From: Pontibacter silvestris
GTDB lineage: Bacteria; Bacteroidota; Bacteroidia; Cytophagales; Hymenobacteraceae
Assembly (NCBI RefSeq): GCF_020907275.1
Contig: NZ_JAJJWI010000003.1
Location: 248,001 to 312,000, forward strand
Direction: 5' to 3'
DNA length: 64,000 nt
Position numbers and translations under genes: made by a program. Shown here piece after piece: positions 1-9,890 of the stretch. Below the pieces are notes generated by a model. It was given only the letters and a program-made list of their open reading frames with translations, was not told where the DNA came from and made no database searches. Each line of letters opens with the position of its first letter. The stretch's first letter is position 1.

Positions 1-2412
1 GATGCTCGTGTTCCATTCAAAGGCTCCAGTCAAGTTATGGCTAGTTAATTCAGCTTCCCATCCTTTGTTAACAACCCTTCCGATGTTAGTAAGAGCGGTT
101 GTAAAGCCAGAAGCTGTAGGAACAGGTATGTTAAGCAAAAGGTCCCTGTTCGTTTTGGTATAGTAATCGAATGAAGAAAAGATTCGGTTTCCGAAAAGCC
201 CTAAGTCCAAACCAATATCCACGGTTTCAGACTCCTCCCAGCCTAATCTTGGGTTTGGGAAGTTCTGTGGCACCTGTCCATTTGTCAATGTTCCTCCAAG
301 TGAATAGTTGGCCACCTGCAAGCGGGAAATATCATCGTAGTCGCCAACACCGTTATTACCAGCAATTCCCCAACTAGCCCGTAGTTTTAGCTCATTTATG
401 ACAGTTATGTCCTGCATAAAACTTTCTTGGGAAACTCTCCAGCCTACGGAAGCCGAAGGAAATATACCCCATTGCGTCTCATCTCCAAACCTAGAAGATG
501 CATCCCGGCGGATAGATGCAGAGAGTAAATAACGATCATTGTAGTCGTACTGTAATCTACCGAAATAAGAGATCAAGACATTTCTGGTTTTGTTACTTGC
601 CCCTGTAAAGGAAGTTGCCTGATTCAGCGTCGGAATTTCGTCGGAGGAAAACCCAGCCCCATTCAGTCGCCAGCTATCGAATGTGTAGTTACTATACGAT
701 GTCCCTGCTAACGCTGAAAAATGATGTACACCCGCAAATGAATGATTGTAGGTAAGGGTATTTTCGTTTACAAAAGTCTGCCTGCGGTAACCAACGAGGC
801 TACCAGTGGTGTTTCTGTTTATAGCTAATTTAGCAGGAAGCCAACTCTCAGTAGTGCCATCTGCATGATCCAGGTTGAAGGTTGTCCTAAACGAAAGTCC
901 AGGTAAGATATCATACTGCCCGTATATCGTGCCGAGGGTTCTGAAAATTTTAGTTTCACCCAGTGCTTCCCGTGCCACAGCAACAGGGCTCACCCTTGAT
1001 GGCCCCCAAGTATAAACGTTGTTGGGTGCCACACCAGTCTCCACCCCGGCACTTGCTTCTACAACTGGCGGCATAGACACAGCAAGGTGCATTTGCTGGT
1101 CTTTTCCTTCTACACCAGGGTCGTTTGTTATAGAATAAGAAGGTGAAATATTGATGCCTAGCCTCAATTTATCGTTTGCTTTTACTTCCACGTTAGCTCT
1201 GGCAGTATATCTTTTATAATCCAAGCCTATGGCTACACCTTCCTGATCAAGATAATCTCCGGAAACATAATAGCTAACAGCATCTGTACCGCCACTGGCG
1301 GAAAGCTGGTAATTCTGAACGACTCCTGTTCTGAATAACTCATCCTGCCAGTCAACAAACTCCAGGCCCGGATGTCCCGGCTGAAGCCACCGCTCATCAA
1401 TCATGTAGTTCCTATTTACTGAACCAGCTGGCAGTCCTAATATTTCCCGGCGCTCTTCGGTTGTTTGACTTGTTGTTCTGCCTGGTGCGGAACGTACCCA
1501 GTTGTAGTTTATACTTTCTATAGCCCGATCTATCCATTCATCCGCATTCAGAACATCTAACTTCTTAGCTGTTTTATTTATTCCAGCATAAGTCCCAAAG
1601 CTGATTTTGGCCTTGCCGGACTTTCCTTTCTTTGTAGTGATCAAGACAACACCATTCGATGCCCTAGAGCCATAAATAGCTGCCGCAGATGCATCTTTTA
1701 GTACCTGTATAGATTCAATGTCGTTTGGATTGATGTTATCTAAAGGGTTGCCACTCGAAAAGCCGCCTCCAGAGTTTTGAGGCTGCACTGCCAACGGGAA
1801 CCCATCGATCACATACAAAGGTTCATTGTTAGCAGTAATCGAGCCTGTACCTCTGACCTGTATACTAAACCCTCTGCCAGGCACTCCACTTGTCTGTTGT
1901 ACCCTTACACCAGCCATCTGCCCAACTAACGCCTGATCTACCCGGGCTACAGGCCGCTCAGTTAATCTTTCGGCATCCATGGTGGCCACTGCACCGGTTA
2001 TATTTGCTTTTTTCTGAGTTCCATAGCCCACTACCACTACTTCATCCAGTGCTTTTGTATCATCTGTCAGAGTTACATTTACGGCTCCTGGCCCGGAGAA
2101 AGACTTTTCCTGTGTCGTAAAACCGATAAAAGAAAAAACCAGTGTTCCTGGTGCTTCCGGCACTGATAAAGAAAATGAACCATCAGGACCTGTAGAGGCA
2201 CCGTTGGTAGTTCCTTTTAGAAGCACTGTTACTCCAGGTAGCGGTTCGCCTGTACTGGAAGTGACTTTACCTGAGATGCTCCAGTCAAAAAACCTTGCTG
2301 AAACAACGGCTGAACTGGCAAATACCTCCTGAGGCAGAACAGCTCCTGATAAAGCTAACGGAATAAAAGCCAAGCTACTCTTTAGCAGCCATAACGGTTT
2401 CTTACTTCTCAT
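1..2412 (-). CDS. SusC-like TonB-dependent outer membrane transporter, 3' part missing
   Basis: The frame is open from an ATG at 2412 to the left window edge (804 codons), so the C-terminal part of the barrel is missing. It imports oligosaccharides through the outer membrane with TonB energy. Visible parts are an N-terminal signal segment, a CarboxypepD_reg-like domain (about residues 42-118, GKVTSSTGEPLPGVTVLLKG), the linker DEVVVVGYGTQKK near residue 125, and the plug with VLKDASAAAIYGSRASNGVV near residues 235-255, followed by barrel sequence. Its SusD partner should lie left of the window. It is divergent from the NCS1-type gene. One imperfect copy of the 18-bp palindrome lies 120 bp upstream, but there is no G-tract box, so the HTCS may not control it directly. 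Confidence 0.95.
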   Translation of the reverse strand, partial: MRSKKPLWLLKSSLAFIPLALSGAVLPQEVFASSAVVSARFFDWSISGKVTSSTGEPLPGVTVLLKGTTNGASTGPDGSFSLSVPEAPGTLVFSFIGFTTQEKSFSGPGAVNVTLTDDTKALDEVVVVGYGTQKKANITGAVATMDAERLTERPVARVDQALVGQMAGVRVQQTSGVPGRGFSIQVRGTGSITANNEPLYVIDGFPLAVQPQNSGGGFSSGNPLDNINPNDIESIQVLKDASAAAIYGSRASNGVVLITTKKGKSGKAKISFGTYAGINKTAKKLDVLNADEWIDRAIESINYNWVRSAPGRTTSQTTEERREILGLPAGSVNRNYMIDERWLQPGHPGLEFVDWQDELFRTGVVQNYQLSASGGTDAVSYYVSGDYLDQEGVAIGLDYKRYTARANVEVKANDKLRLGINISPSYSITNDPGVEGKDQQMHLAVSMPPVVEASAGVETGVAPNNVYTWGPSRVSPVAVAREALGETKIFRTLGTIYGQYDILPGLSFRTTFNLDHADGTTESWLPAKLAINRNTTGSLVGYRRQTFVNENTLTYNHSFAGVHHFSALAGTSYSNYTFDSWRLNGAGFSSDEIPTLNQATSFTGASNKTRNVLISYFGRLQYDYNDRYLLSASIRRDASSRFGDETQWGIFPSASVGWRVSQESFMQDITVINELKLRASWGIAGNNGVGDYDDISRLQVANYSLGGTLTNGQVPQNFPNPRLGWEESETVDIGLDLGLFGNRIFSSFDYYTKTNRDLLLNIPVPTASGFTTALTNIGRVVNKGWEAELTSHNLTGAFEWNTSI

Positions 2413-2531
2413 AAATAAAGATTTTAATTACATTGGCTAAAACACCTATAATCCTTAGGCACTCATATATTTATTTCAATTGATGTTTATATCATGGTAA
2501 GTAACTGTTCTGTTAAAATTTTATTCACTTA

Positions 2532-2549
2532 TTAACTATCATTAGTTAG
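2532..2549. promoter_or_regulatory. 18-bp palindromic operator candidate (susC1 side)
   Basis: TTAACTATCATTAGTTAG matches 16 of 18 positions of TTAACnAAyrTTnGTTAA, shared with five other sites in the window. It lies 120 bp upstream of the partial susC. Binding by the GntR-family regulator at 35268-36284 is inferred. Confidence 0.45.
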
Positions 2550-2911
2550 CTTACATAATAATAGAACTCCTCTTCACATCATAGTATGATCTTAAGGAGC
2601 AGAATCATCTTTAAACAAAAGTACAGCTTATCAACTGGCGCTCCATCCTGTTATATCCTGTGTCTCAGCGCCTCTTTTAAAGCAGAACCGACGGCAGGCA
2701 CAGCTAACTATACAGGATACCACCGGACACTATTCCACTTTATTATAATTAGCTTACACATCTAACAATATTATCTGTTGTTCTGAAGAATGTACTAGTG
2801 CAGCTTATCAGGTACTAAAAGTCTAAAGCATGCATCTTACATCTAATGTTATGACAACAATCCAAAGGGCAAGCCCTTTGCACTAAACTTGAGAAAATAT
2901 GACTTATAAAG

Positions 2912-2929
2912 TAAACTAATGTTAGTTAA
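2912..2929. promoter_or_regulatory. 18-bp palindromic operator candidate (NCS1 side)
   Basis: TAAACTAATGTTAGTTAA matches 17 of 18 positions of the shared palindrome and lies 76 bp upstream of the NCS1-type transporter. Its presence puts that transporter in the predicted regulon. Confidence 0.6.
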
Positions 2930-3005
2930 TAATATCTAAAATTCTTAACTATTAAGCTAATCTGTTAAAACAAGCTTTACCAAAACGCAAACAACAATAA
3001 ATAAT

Positions 3006-4427
3006 ATGAAGAAAGCCTTAGCACAGCAACTGGATTCAATTAATGAATATGAGCGAGAGCCAGTTCCAAGTAGTAAACTAAAGGGGTTGAAGAGCTTTAT
3101 TGGCATGTATGCCGGAGAGCACATTGCGGGTACTGAGTTTGTGATCGGCCCTTTGTTTGTTATACACGGCGTTAGTGCTTCAGACCTTCTTTTGGGTTTA
3201 TTAGCAGGCAATTTACTTGCTGTGCTAAGTTGGGCGCTTCTTTGTGCTCCGATAGCTGTTAAAGCAAGGCTAACACTTTATTACCAATTAGAAAAAATAT
3301 GCGGTAGGTACCTAGTATCAGGATATAATATTGTGAATGCGCTCATGTTCTGTTTCCTGGCTGGCTCTATGATTGCTGTGTCAGCCACGGCAGTCGGAAT
3401 ACCTTTTGATATTGCCATGCCAGGTCTGGACGACTGGTACCCTAATAGCGTTAGATGGATTGTAACGGTACTTTTTGTTGGCATGGTCATCACGGCTGTT
3501 GCTATTTTAGGATATGAACAAATCTCTAAGTTTGCCAATGTATGTGCTCCATGGATGGTGCTGATTTTTATAGCTGCTGCCTTTGCCGTTATGCCTGATT
3601 TAGGGATTACTTCTATAGGTAGTTTCTGGGAAGTAGCCCAGACTAAAATTTGGACAGGTGTTCCGGTAGAAGGTTATAGCAAGTTTACGTTCTGGCATGT
3701 TACTTTCTTTGCCTGGTTTGCTAATGCGGCTATGCATATTGGCATGGGCGACTTGTCTATCTTAAGGTATGCAAAAAAATGGTACCATGGCTTTGCTTCC
3801 GTTACAGGTATGTTCATAGGGCACGTTTTAGCCTGGGTTTCCTCCGGTATCTTATGTGCCGCTGCAGGTGGTGAGATTCCTCCTGGCCCTATAGCTTACA
3901 GCAGTGCCGGAATTGCCGGAGCTATGTGTGTGATGATTGCGGGCTGGACAACAGCTAACCCAACTATTTACCGTGCAGGCCTGGCTGTTCAATCTATTGT
4001 TCCCCAGGTTAAGAGATGGAAGGTTACACTTTTAGTAGGTTTAGTAACAACTATTGCTGCTTTTTTCCCTGCTTTAGTAATGCGATTACTTGATTTTGTA
4101 GCCTTATACGGACTGCTTCTGATGCCAATGGGCGCGATCATCTTTATTGACTTCTATGTTATTCCAAAGCTAAACCTGAAAAGTAACTATGCCAGTGTTA
4201 CAAACTCATCTTTTAATGTGGCTGCCGGCGTAACATGGGTGGCTACTTTGTTGTTTTGTCTTTTCCTTAATTTCTATCAAGGGATTGAAATCTTCTTTTT
4301 AGGACTCCCCGGATGGTTTGTGGCCGCAGCATTATACATCATTTTAAGCAAGTTGTATCAACGTAAGGTAGTTGATCAGCCTGCCGTAGCTGTTTCAGCT
4401 AGTGGCTTAAAAAAAGTAGAGTACTAA
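3006..4427 (+). CDS. NCS1-family (cytosine/purine permease-like) transporter
   Basis: A 473-residue polytopic inner membrane protein with about 12 hydrophobic segments. The N-terminal stretch GLKSFIGMYAGEHIAGTEFV, the glycine-rich first helices and the overall length fit the nucleobase:cation symporter-1 family (CodB-like). Known members carry nucleobases, hydantoins, allantoin or vitamins; the cargo here cannot be read from the sequence. The setting is unusual: it is divergent from a SusC gene, carries the PUL palindrome in its promoter, and is followed 22 bp later by a small two-helix membrane protein. No nucleobase catabolism genes are nearby, so a substrate produced by the PUL, such as a sugar or uronate, should be considered (inference). 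Confidence 0.85.
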   Translation: MKKALAQQLDSINEYEREPVPSSKLKGLKSFIGMYAGEHIAGTEFVIGPLFVIHGVSASDLLLGLLAGNLLAVLSWALLCAPIAVKARLTLYYQLEKICGRYLVSGYNIVNALMFCFLAGSMIAVSATAVGIPFDIAMPGLDDWYPNSVRWIVTVLFVGMVITAVAILGYEQISKFANVCAPWMVLIFIAAAFAVMPDLGITSIGSFWEVAQTKIWTGVPVEGYSKFTFWHVTFFAWFANAAMHIGMGDLSILRYAKKWYHGFASVTGMFIGHVLAWVSSGILCAAAGGEIPPGPIAYSSAGIAGAMCVMIAGWTTANPTIYRAGLAVQSIVPQVKRWKVTLLVGLVTTIAAFFPALVMRLLDFVALYGLLLMPMGAIIFIDFYVIPKLNLKSNYASVTNSSFNVAAGVTWVATLLFCLFLNFYQGIEIFFLGLPGWFVAAALYIILSKLYQRKVVDQPAVAVSASGLKKVEY

Positions 4428-4449
4428 CCTAACCTTTAACATTTATCGT

Positions 4450-4656
4450 ATGCAAACCATCTTAAAACTACTTTCTTTAATCGGATTAGTTCTGACTGTG
4501 GTACCTTCTTTTCTGGTGTTTGCTGGAATAATAGAACTAAGCTTTCATAAAACGCTTATGTTTATAGGCACACTGCTCTGGTTCTCAACAGCACCATTCT
4601 GGATGAACAAACAGAAACAGCAGCTTAAGCCAGCGACGGTTGATAATGCTGTATAA
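4450..4656 (+). CDS. Small two-helix membrane protein
   Basis: A 68-residue protein starting 22 bp after the NCS1-type gene on the same strand, so very likely cotranscribed. It has two hydrophobic segments (about residues 5-27 and 35-52), the second containing TLLWFSTAPFWM, and a short polar C-terminus. Small proteins of this shape often follow transporters in Bacteroidota; an accessory role for the NCS1 protein is inferred from position only. I do not recognise a named family. Confidence 0.7.
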   Translation: MQTILKLLSLIGLVLTVVPSFLVFAGIIELSFHKTLMFIGTLLWFSTAPFWMNKQKQQLKPATVDNAV

Positions 4657-5101
4657 ACAGCTGCCAGAAAATTTTATTATAAATCAATATAACAATATTT
4701 ATCAAATCAGGATAGTACAGGACACGTGACAGACGTCTTGGTAGTAACTTATACAATATACTGACAGGTATTTTTCTCCTGTAGCTATGCCAGTGGCCAT
4801 AGCTATATCAGTTCAAAGCATGACCGCTTAGTTCTTTGTCATGCTTATACATAAAATTGGGGCAGTGTAGACGGTTGGCAAATTTGAAAGGTTAAGTTTG
4901 GTTTTATTTTCTTTTACAAGTAAGGTTTATATTCAGTAAAGCTCTGCCATACCTCTCATTGTCCCTTTTTTTCAGCATTGTTTAACGGAAAGCTTCTTAT
5001 TGCCAAAGCAAAGAGCCTGCCTTAAGACTTTTTTATTCTGCTGTTATAATATTGCATGCCCTATTCAGTAGGAATAGAGACAATACTACAAGAGAAAAAA
5101 T
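4657..5101. other. Gene-free stretch with two hairpins
   Basis: No coding sequence is supported between the small membrane protein and the end of the susCD2 operon. Two adjacent inverted repeats lie at 4782-4805 (TAGCTATG/CATAGCTA) and 4816-4846 (AAGCATGAC/GTCATGCTT, 9 bp, loop 13). They may end the NCS1 transcript, but no clear T-run follows either. Confidence 0.4.
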
Positions 5102-5153
5102 TAGCCTTTCACACTCCAAAGCTGGTTTATACAACAGGGAGTATGAAAGGCTA
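5102..5153 (-). terminator. Intrinsic terminator of the susC2-susD2 operon
   Basis: An inverted repeat with arms 5102-5117 and 5138-5153 (TAGCCTTTCA paired with TGAAAGGCTA, extended by CTCC/GGAG), followed on the minus strand by six T. It lies about 30 bp after the susD2 stop. Confidence 0.8.
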
Positions 5154-5183
5154 GTTTTATTTTTAACTGATGTCTAGGCTGGC

Positions 5184-6701
5184 TTACCAGTTAGGATTCT
5201 GCTCAATTTCCGGGTTTGTATTCAGCTCATTTTGCGGAATCGGGAAGTATTCGTGCCTTGCCAGGTTAAAGAATTCACGCCCTTCCTTATCACTGTTGGC
5301 AATCTCCTCTTCCAATAGTCCCCAGCGTTTCAGGTCATAGAACCTTAAGCCTTCACGGAAAAACTCAACCATTCGTTGGTGGCGAATTTCAGCCATCATT
5401 TGCTCCTGAGAATATCCTGTAGGCAAATCTGCCAGATTAGCTCTGTTCCTGATTCTGTTAACCAAGGGGTAAGCCTCTGTTGTTCTACCCTGCATGGTTA
5501 GCGCCTCAGCATACATCAATAGAATGTCAGCATAACGAAGTGCTTTTTCATTAATTTCAGAAATCCATATACCCTCATTTTCGTCGCGCCAGTTCTGATA
5601 CTTCCTTATTCTGGACTTAAAACCAAAGACTTCTTCAAACTCACTATATGGTTTTTTATAAAAAGTTGCTTCCGGGTAGTCCCACACAATAGAGGCATAC
5701 ATACGAGGGTCAAAATCTCCATCAACTGTTTTCTCCTCCTGAAATTCATTAAACATTTTGTTTGTAGGGAAAGCCTCAAACCAACCTCCCACTTCTGTTG
5801 GAGCAAACTCCTGCGCTGTAGTTACCCCCTGCGACTCGTTGGCATTTTCTCCTGCCCAGGGTTGAGAACCTCCAACGTTCTGATTCTGAATTTCAAACAA
5901 CGACTCTTTGTTGTTATCATATTCCTTCATGAAATTCTGCTCGTAATTCTCCAGCAAATCGTAGTTGTAAGGGGCTTGAGGCCGGCCATCAGGTTGCGCT
6001 AACAGTTTAAACTCATTTTCTGCTTCTGCCCATTTTTCCTGATACACATAAGCTTTACCTAAGTAACCAATAGCAGCTCCCTGTGTGGCACGTCCTACCC
6101 ACTCTGCTGAGTAAGAAACTGGCAGAACGGCTTTCGCATCCTGTAAGTCGCTTTCTACCAGGGCCCAGATTTCTGCCTGCGGCAACTGTTTTACAAAATA
6201 ATCCTCTCTTACCTGAGGAACGGATGTGATAAGAGGTACATCTCCAAAGTTAATTGCCAGGTGAAAGTAATTTAGCGCCCTTAAAAACTTGGCCTCTGCA
6301 ATAAAATTTGCTTTTGCTTCATCTGGAATGTCTGCATTAGGCGTATTTTCAATTACTTGGTTAGCACGAAAAATACCCATGTAAGCAGTTGCGTATAAGT
6401 TAGAAGGAGTACCAGTAGTAGGGTTATTGGTAAAGGTAGATAGTTGATACAGATCTTTTACGTCGTTTCTGATAAAAAAGTCGTCGCCTCTGCCATTGGT
6501 TAGTTCAACTCCCCTAACAGCCCAGTAACCGTTTTCCTGCACTCTTAATGTTTTGTAAGTAGCTGCTAATGCTGATAAGACATCATTCTCAGTTTTCCAG
6601 AAAGTTTCTTCTGTTAAAACGTTTGGGTTAACCTGGTCAAGCTCGTCTGTACAGGCAACCATTGAGCACGACAATAAGAAAATATATAAACTGCGTTTCA
6701 T
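5184..6701 (-). CDS. SusD/RagB-family outer membrane glycan-binding lipoprotein (pair 2)
   Basis: A 505-residue protein with a lipoprotein signal (lipobox SMVAC, Cys17), so it is displayed at the outer membrane. The SusD fold is indicated by the N-terminal TPR-like region (EAKFLRALNYFHLAINFGDV) and the C-terminal region with EKALRYADILLMYAEAL, RNRANL and FFREGLRFYDLKRWG. It caps the SusC barrel and passes oligosaccharides into it. It follows susC2 by 18 bp in the same operon and is followed by a strong terminator. It is regulated with susC2. Confidence 0.95.
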   Translation of the reverse strand: MKRSLYIFLLSCSMVACTDELDQVNPNVLTEETFWKTENDVLSALAATYKTLRVQENGYWAVRGVELTNGRGDDFFIRNDVKDLYQLSTFTNNPTTGTPSNLYATAYMGIFRANQVIENTPNADIPDEAKANFIAEAKFLRALNYFHLAINFGDVPLITSVPQVREDYFVKQLPQAEIWALVESDLQDAKAVLPVSYSAEWVGRATQGAAIGYLGKAYVYQEKWAEAENEFKLLAQPDGRPQAPYNYDLLENYEQNFMKEYDNNKESLFEIQNQNVGGSQPWAGENANESQGVTTAQEFAPTEVGGWFEAFPTNKMFNEFQEEKTVDGDFDPRMYASIVWDYPEATFYKKPYSEFEEVFGFKSRIRKYQNWRDENEGIWISEINEKALRYADILLMYAEALTMQGRTTEAYPLVNRIRNRANLADLPTGYSQEQMMAEIRHQRMVEFFREGLRFYDLKRWGLLEEEIANSDKEGREFFNLARHEYFPIPQNELNTNPEIEQNPNW

Positions 6702-6719
6702 AATAATACTTTTTAAGGT

Positions 6720-9700
6720 TTAGAAAGAAAGTTGAACACCTACCATAGAGGTTCTAGCCAAAGGATAAGCAGCATGTCCAAAGTCAACACCACGATCTAA
6801 CACTGAGCCTGTTCTACCTAAATCTGGGTTGTAGCCTTTATAGTTAGTAATAGTAAAGAGGTTGTCAAAGCTAAGGTAGACACGGCAACTGTTGATTTTT
6901 GCAGCATCCAGCAGCGATTTAGGCAGCGTGTAGCCAAATTGTAATGTTTTGAATCGTAAATAAGAACCATTTTCTAAAAACCTGTCTGAGGTCTGGCTGT
7001 TCAGGTTAGGGTCGTTTATAACCGCACGAGGAAAATCTGTATGGTTTTCTGGAGTCCAGGCATTAAGCGTAGCTGTAGAGTAGTTCGTATTAAGGTTCAT
7101 ACTTTCCATATCCTGGCGAAGGCCATTATAGATTTTGTTGCCATAGGTCCCCTGGAAAAACAGGTTCATATCAAAGCCTTTCCACTCTAAGCTACCACCA
7201 AACCCATAGGTAAATTTAGGTGTCGGACTTCCCAAAAACTGCCTGTCGTTCTGGTCTATCTGCCCATCGTTGTTATAATCCACAAAGCGAATATCACCAG
7301 GCTTAGCATTCGGCTGTATCAGTTGCCCCTCATACGAATGCGCATTAATCTCTTCCTGAGAGTTGAATATGCCATTTGTCTTAATCAAATAGAATGCACC
7401 TACCGGATAGCCTGCCTGAGTTACTGTAGCGGATGCACCATGGTGCGTGGGTTGCCCACCAAACATTTGCTGAGAACCAGTACCTAAATTATCTACTTCG
7501 TTGTTAACAGATGAGAAAGTTCCTGTTATTCCATAAGTGAAGTCGTTAACAGTATTGTTATAAGATAATGCAGCTTCAAAACCTCTGTTCGTGATCTGTC
7601 CAGCATTTATATACGGGTTGTTACTACTTGCTCCGGTAGATAAAGGAATAGGCACCTGCAGCAAAATGTCTGTATTTCTTCTAATGAAATAATCAGCAGT
7701 AAGGAAAAGCTTGTTATTAAAGAAACCCAGATCGGCCCCAAAATCAAGTGTTTTAGAGCTTTCCCACTTAATGTTTGGCGTAGCAAAAGCGGTTTGTATG
7801 GCGCCAGGCCACAACGTTTGCTCTGTTCCGATTACATAATTTAAGTTTGGAGATATGGAAGGAACAAAGCCATAATCTTCGATCTCCTGATTACCTAATT
7901 CTCCATAACTTGCTCTTATTTTAAGCATACTGAAAACAGACTCAAGTGGCTCAAAGAACTCTTCGCTAGACGCATTCCAGGCAAAAGCCAAAGATGGGAA
8001 GTTGCCATATTGGTAATTGTTTCCAAACCTGGACGAACCGTCTCTTCTGACAATGGCAGTCAGCACATAACGATCATCATAAGAGTAAATCAATCGCCCT
8101 AAGTAGGAAATCAACGCGTTTTCCCAGGCACGACTTCCGCTAGCTGTATTACTAGTTCCTGCATCTATCACGCTTATACCATCTGGCATTCCACTTTTGC
8201 GGCCTTCCAGTATTCTATATTGTGTGTTTTGATAAGTGTAGCCTACCAGCGCCTGAATATTGTGCTTGCCAAACATTTTGTCGTAAGACAAGGTGTGTTC
8301 CTGTAGGAAGTAGTTAGTCTGGTTTCTGCTCTCGTACAAGTCCGCATCCAGGTTGGTGAACAGGGCACCTATTTGATACGGCCTGGTGTACTCATAATAG
8401 TATTCTGATGTGTTTGTATAGCCAACATTGAACTTGTATTTCAATCCATCCAGTATGGAAACTTCAGCAAAAGCATTGATGATGGCTTTGTTTACATTGT
8501 TCTCCACATCTCTTAAATTCAGCTGTGCAACGGGGTTAGCAATATCAACCACAGGTCCATAAGCCCCACCATAGCCTCCTATTGCGTCTGGGTTGTAAAC
8601 ATCAAACACAGGTATCATTTTAATGGCAGAGCCAACCGGGTTACCACCTTGTCCGCCTAAACCTCCTGTTAAAGGGTCAAAAGTTTCTTTACTTAAAATT
8701 ACAGATTCTCCAATCCGAACTCTTCCTTTCGTAAAATCAGATTTGAGGCGCAGGTTCCAGCGGTCATAACCTGTATTCTTTACTATACCATCCTGGCTCA
8801 AGTAGCCGCCTGACAAACTATAAGTATATGCATCTCCTCCTCCACTGGCTGCAAGGTTGTAGTTTTGCATTGGGGCTGTACGGTAAATCTCATCCTGCCA
8901 GTCTGTGCCCTTGCCTAAAGACTGTGGATTCTGCGCAATATCTAATGGTTCAAGTCCGGCGGCATTATAAGCAGCGTTACTCACCTGTGCCCACTCCGAT
9001 GCATTTAGCAGGTCTAGCTTCTTTGTTATATTCTGAATACCATAATAAGCATTAAAGTCGATTACGTTTTCTCCTTTTCTGCCTGATTTCGTTGTTATCA
9101 GCACCACACCATTGGCAGCACGAGAACCGTAAATAGCAGCGGCAGAAGCATCCTTTAAAATATCCATAGAGGCAATGTCTGTAGGTGCAAGGTTATTTAT
9201 GTTATCTACCTGTACTCCATCCACTATGTATAAAGGGTTGTTATTATTTAAGGAACCTGTTCCTCTAACCAGAATTCTCACACCAGAACCAGGGTTACCA
9301 CCAGCAGACTCTACCTGTACACCAGCTACCCGCCCCTGTAAAGATTTCTCCACTGTGTTGGCTCCCTGTGTTACAATATCGTCTGCTTTTATAGATGATA
9401 TAGCCCCTGTTACATCTTGCCTGCGTTGAGTACCATACCCAACTACCACTACTTCCTCTAAAGCTTCCGCATCGGCCCCCATCTGCACATCAATAGTAGA
9501 CAGGTTGTTTATAGGTACTTCCTGCGATTGAAAACCAATATAAGAGAAGACTAAGGTACCATTACCATTGGGTACAGTTATGGAGTAAGCTCCGTTTGCA
9601 TCTGTAGGAGCTGCAGTGGAGCCGCCCTTAAGTAACACGGTTACTCCAGGCAATGCAGTACCATTTTCGTCGGTAACCTTACCCTGCACAGTAATACCCT

Positions 9701-9782
9701 GAGCCCAGGCTCCGGCAATTGATAGAAGGAAGAGAGGGATCACTAGTAAATATCTCAGCTCTTTTAGTAAAATTTGTTGCAT
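6720..9782 (-). CDS. SusC-like TonB-dependent transporter (pair 2)
   Basis: A complete 1020-residue protein: signal peptide ending near AGAWAQ, CarboxypepD_reg-like domain (about 30-105, GKVTDENGTALPGVTVLLKG), linker EEVVVVGYGTQRR near 108-120, plug domain with MDILKDASAAAIYGSRAANG near 205-225, and a barrel ending MVGVQLSF with the usual terminal Phe. It forms a lidded pore with the SusD that follows by 18 bp. Its N-terminus closely resembles that of susC3 at 18948-21905, which suggests duplication. The promoter carries the G-tract direct repeat, a -7-like element and the palindrome in the same order and spacing as susC3. Confidence 0.96.
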   Translation of the reverse strand: MQQILLKELRYLLVIPLFLLSIAGAWAQGITVQGKVTDENGTALPGVTVLLKGGSTAAPTDANGAYSITVPNGNGTLVFSYIGFQSQEVPINNLSTIDVQMGADAEALEEVVVVGYGTQRRQDVTGAISSIKADDIVTQGANTVEKSLQGRVAGVQVESAGGNPGSGVRILVRGTGSLNNNNPLYIVDGVQVDNINNLAPTDIASMDILKDASAAAIYGSRAANGVVLITTKSGRKGENVIDFNAYYGIQNITKKLDLLNASEWAQVSNAAYNAAGLEPLDIAQNPQSLGKGTDWQDEIYRTAPMQNYNLAASGGGDAYTYSLSGGYLSQDGIVKNTGYDRWNLRLKSDFTKGRVRIGESVILSKETFDPLTGGLGGQGGNPVGSAIKMIPVFDVYNPDAIGGYGGAYGPVVDIANPVAQLNLRDVENNVNKAIINAFAEVSILDGLKYKFNVGYTNTSEYYYEYTRPYQIGALFTNLDADLYESRNQTNYFLQEHTLSYDKMFGKHNIQALVGYTYQNTQYRILEGRKSGMPDGISVIDAGTSNTASGSRAWENALISYLGRLIYSYDDRYVLTAIVRRDGSSRFGNNYQYGNFPSLAFAWNASSEEFFEPLESVFSMLKIRASYGELGNQEIEDYGFVPSISPNLNYVIGTEQTLWPGAIQTAFATPNIKWESSKTLDFGADLGFFNNKLFLTADYFIRRNTDILLQVPIPLSTGASSNNPYINAGQITNRGFEAALSYNNTVNDFTYGITGTFSSVNNEVDNLGTGSQQMFGGQPTHHGASATVTQAGYPVGAFYLIKTNGIFNSQEEINAHSYEGQLIQPNAKPGDIRFVDYNNDGQIDQNDRQFLGSPTPKFTYGFGGSLEWKGFDMNLFFQGTYGNKIYNGLRQDMESMNLNTNYSTATLNAWTPENHTDFPRAVINDPNLNSQTSDRFLENGSYLRFKTLQFGYTLPKSLLDAAKINSCRVYLSFDNLFTITNYKGYNPDLGRTGSVLDRGVDFGHAAYPLARTSMVGVQLSF

Positions 9783-9842
9783 GGTTCTCTTTGTTTAAGT
9801 TTCTCACATTTGTTTGGTAGTTAGAAAACAAAACCCATTACA

Positions 9843-9860
9843 CTACCTAACATTTGTTAA
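9843..9860. promoter_or_regulatory. 18-bp operator candidate at susC2
   Basis: The right half matches the shared palindrome exactly (AACATTTGTTAA); the left half is degenerate (CTACC for TTAAC). It starts one base downstream of the -7-like element in the direction of transcription, where a bound repressor would cover the transcription start. Confidence 0.6.
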
Positions 9861-9861
9861 G

Positions 9862-9869
9862 CAAATATG
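9862..9869 (-). promoter_or_regulatory. -7-like promoter element of susC2
   Basis: CATATTTG on the minus strand, one base off the Bacteroidetes -7 consensus TAnnTTTG. It is separated by 21 bp from the proximal GGGGGG tract, which takes the place of the -33 region, and by one base from the palindrome. Confidence 0.5.
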
Positions 9870-9890
9870 CTATATATAACTCTTAAACAA

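Larger units (their letters stand above)
2413..3005. promoter_or_regulatory. Divergent intergenic region between susC1 and NCS1 gene
   Basis: This 593-bp AT-rich stretch separates two divergent starts and holds no convincing gene. It contains two copies of the 18-bp palindrome listed separately, one nearer each gene. A short inverted repeat, AAAGGGC/GCCCTTT, lies near 2865-2881. No GGGGGG direct repeat was found here, unlike the promoters of susC2 and susC3. Confidence 0.6.

Noticed and set aside
12..2412. Premature stop or break in the first susC
   Set aside because: The frame is open to the edge and reads as family sequence; it is only cut by the window.
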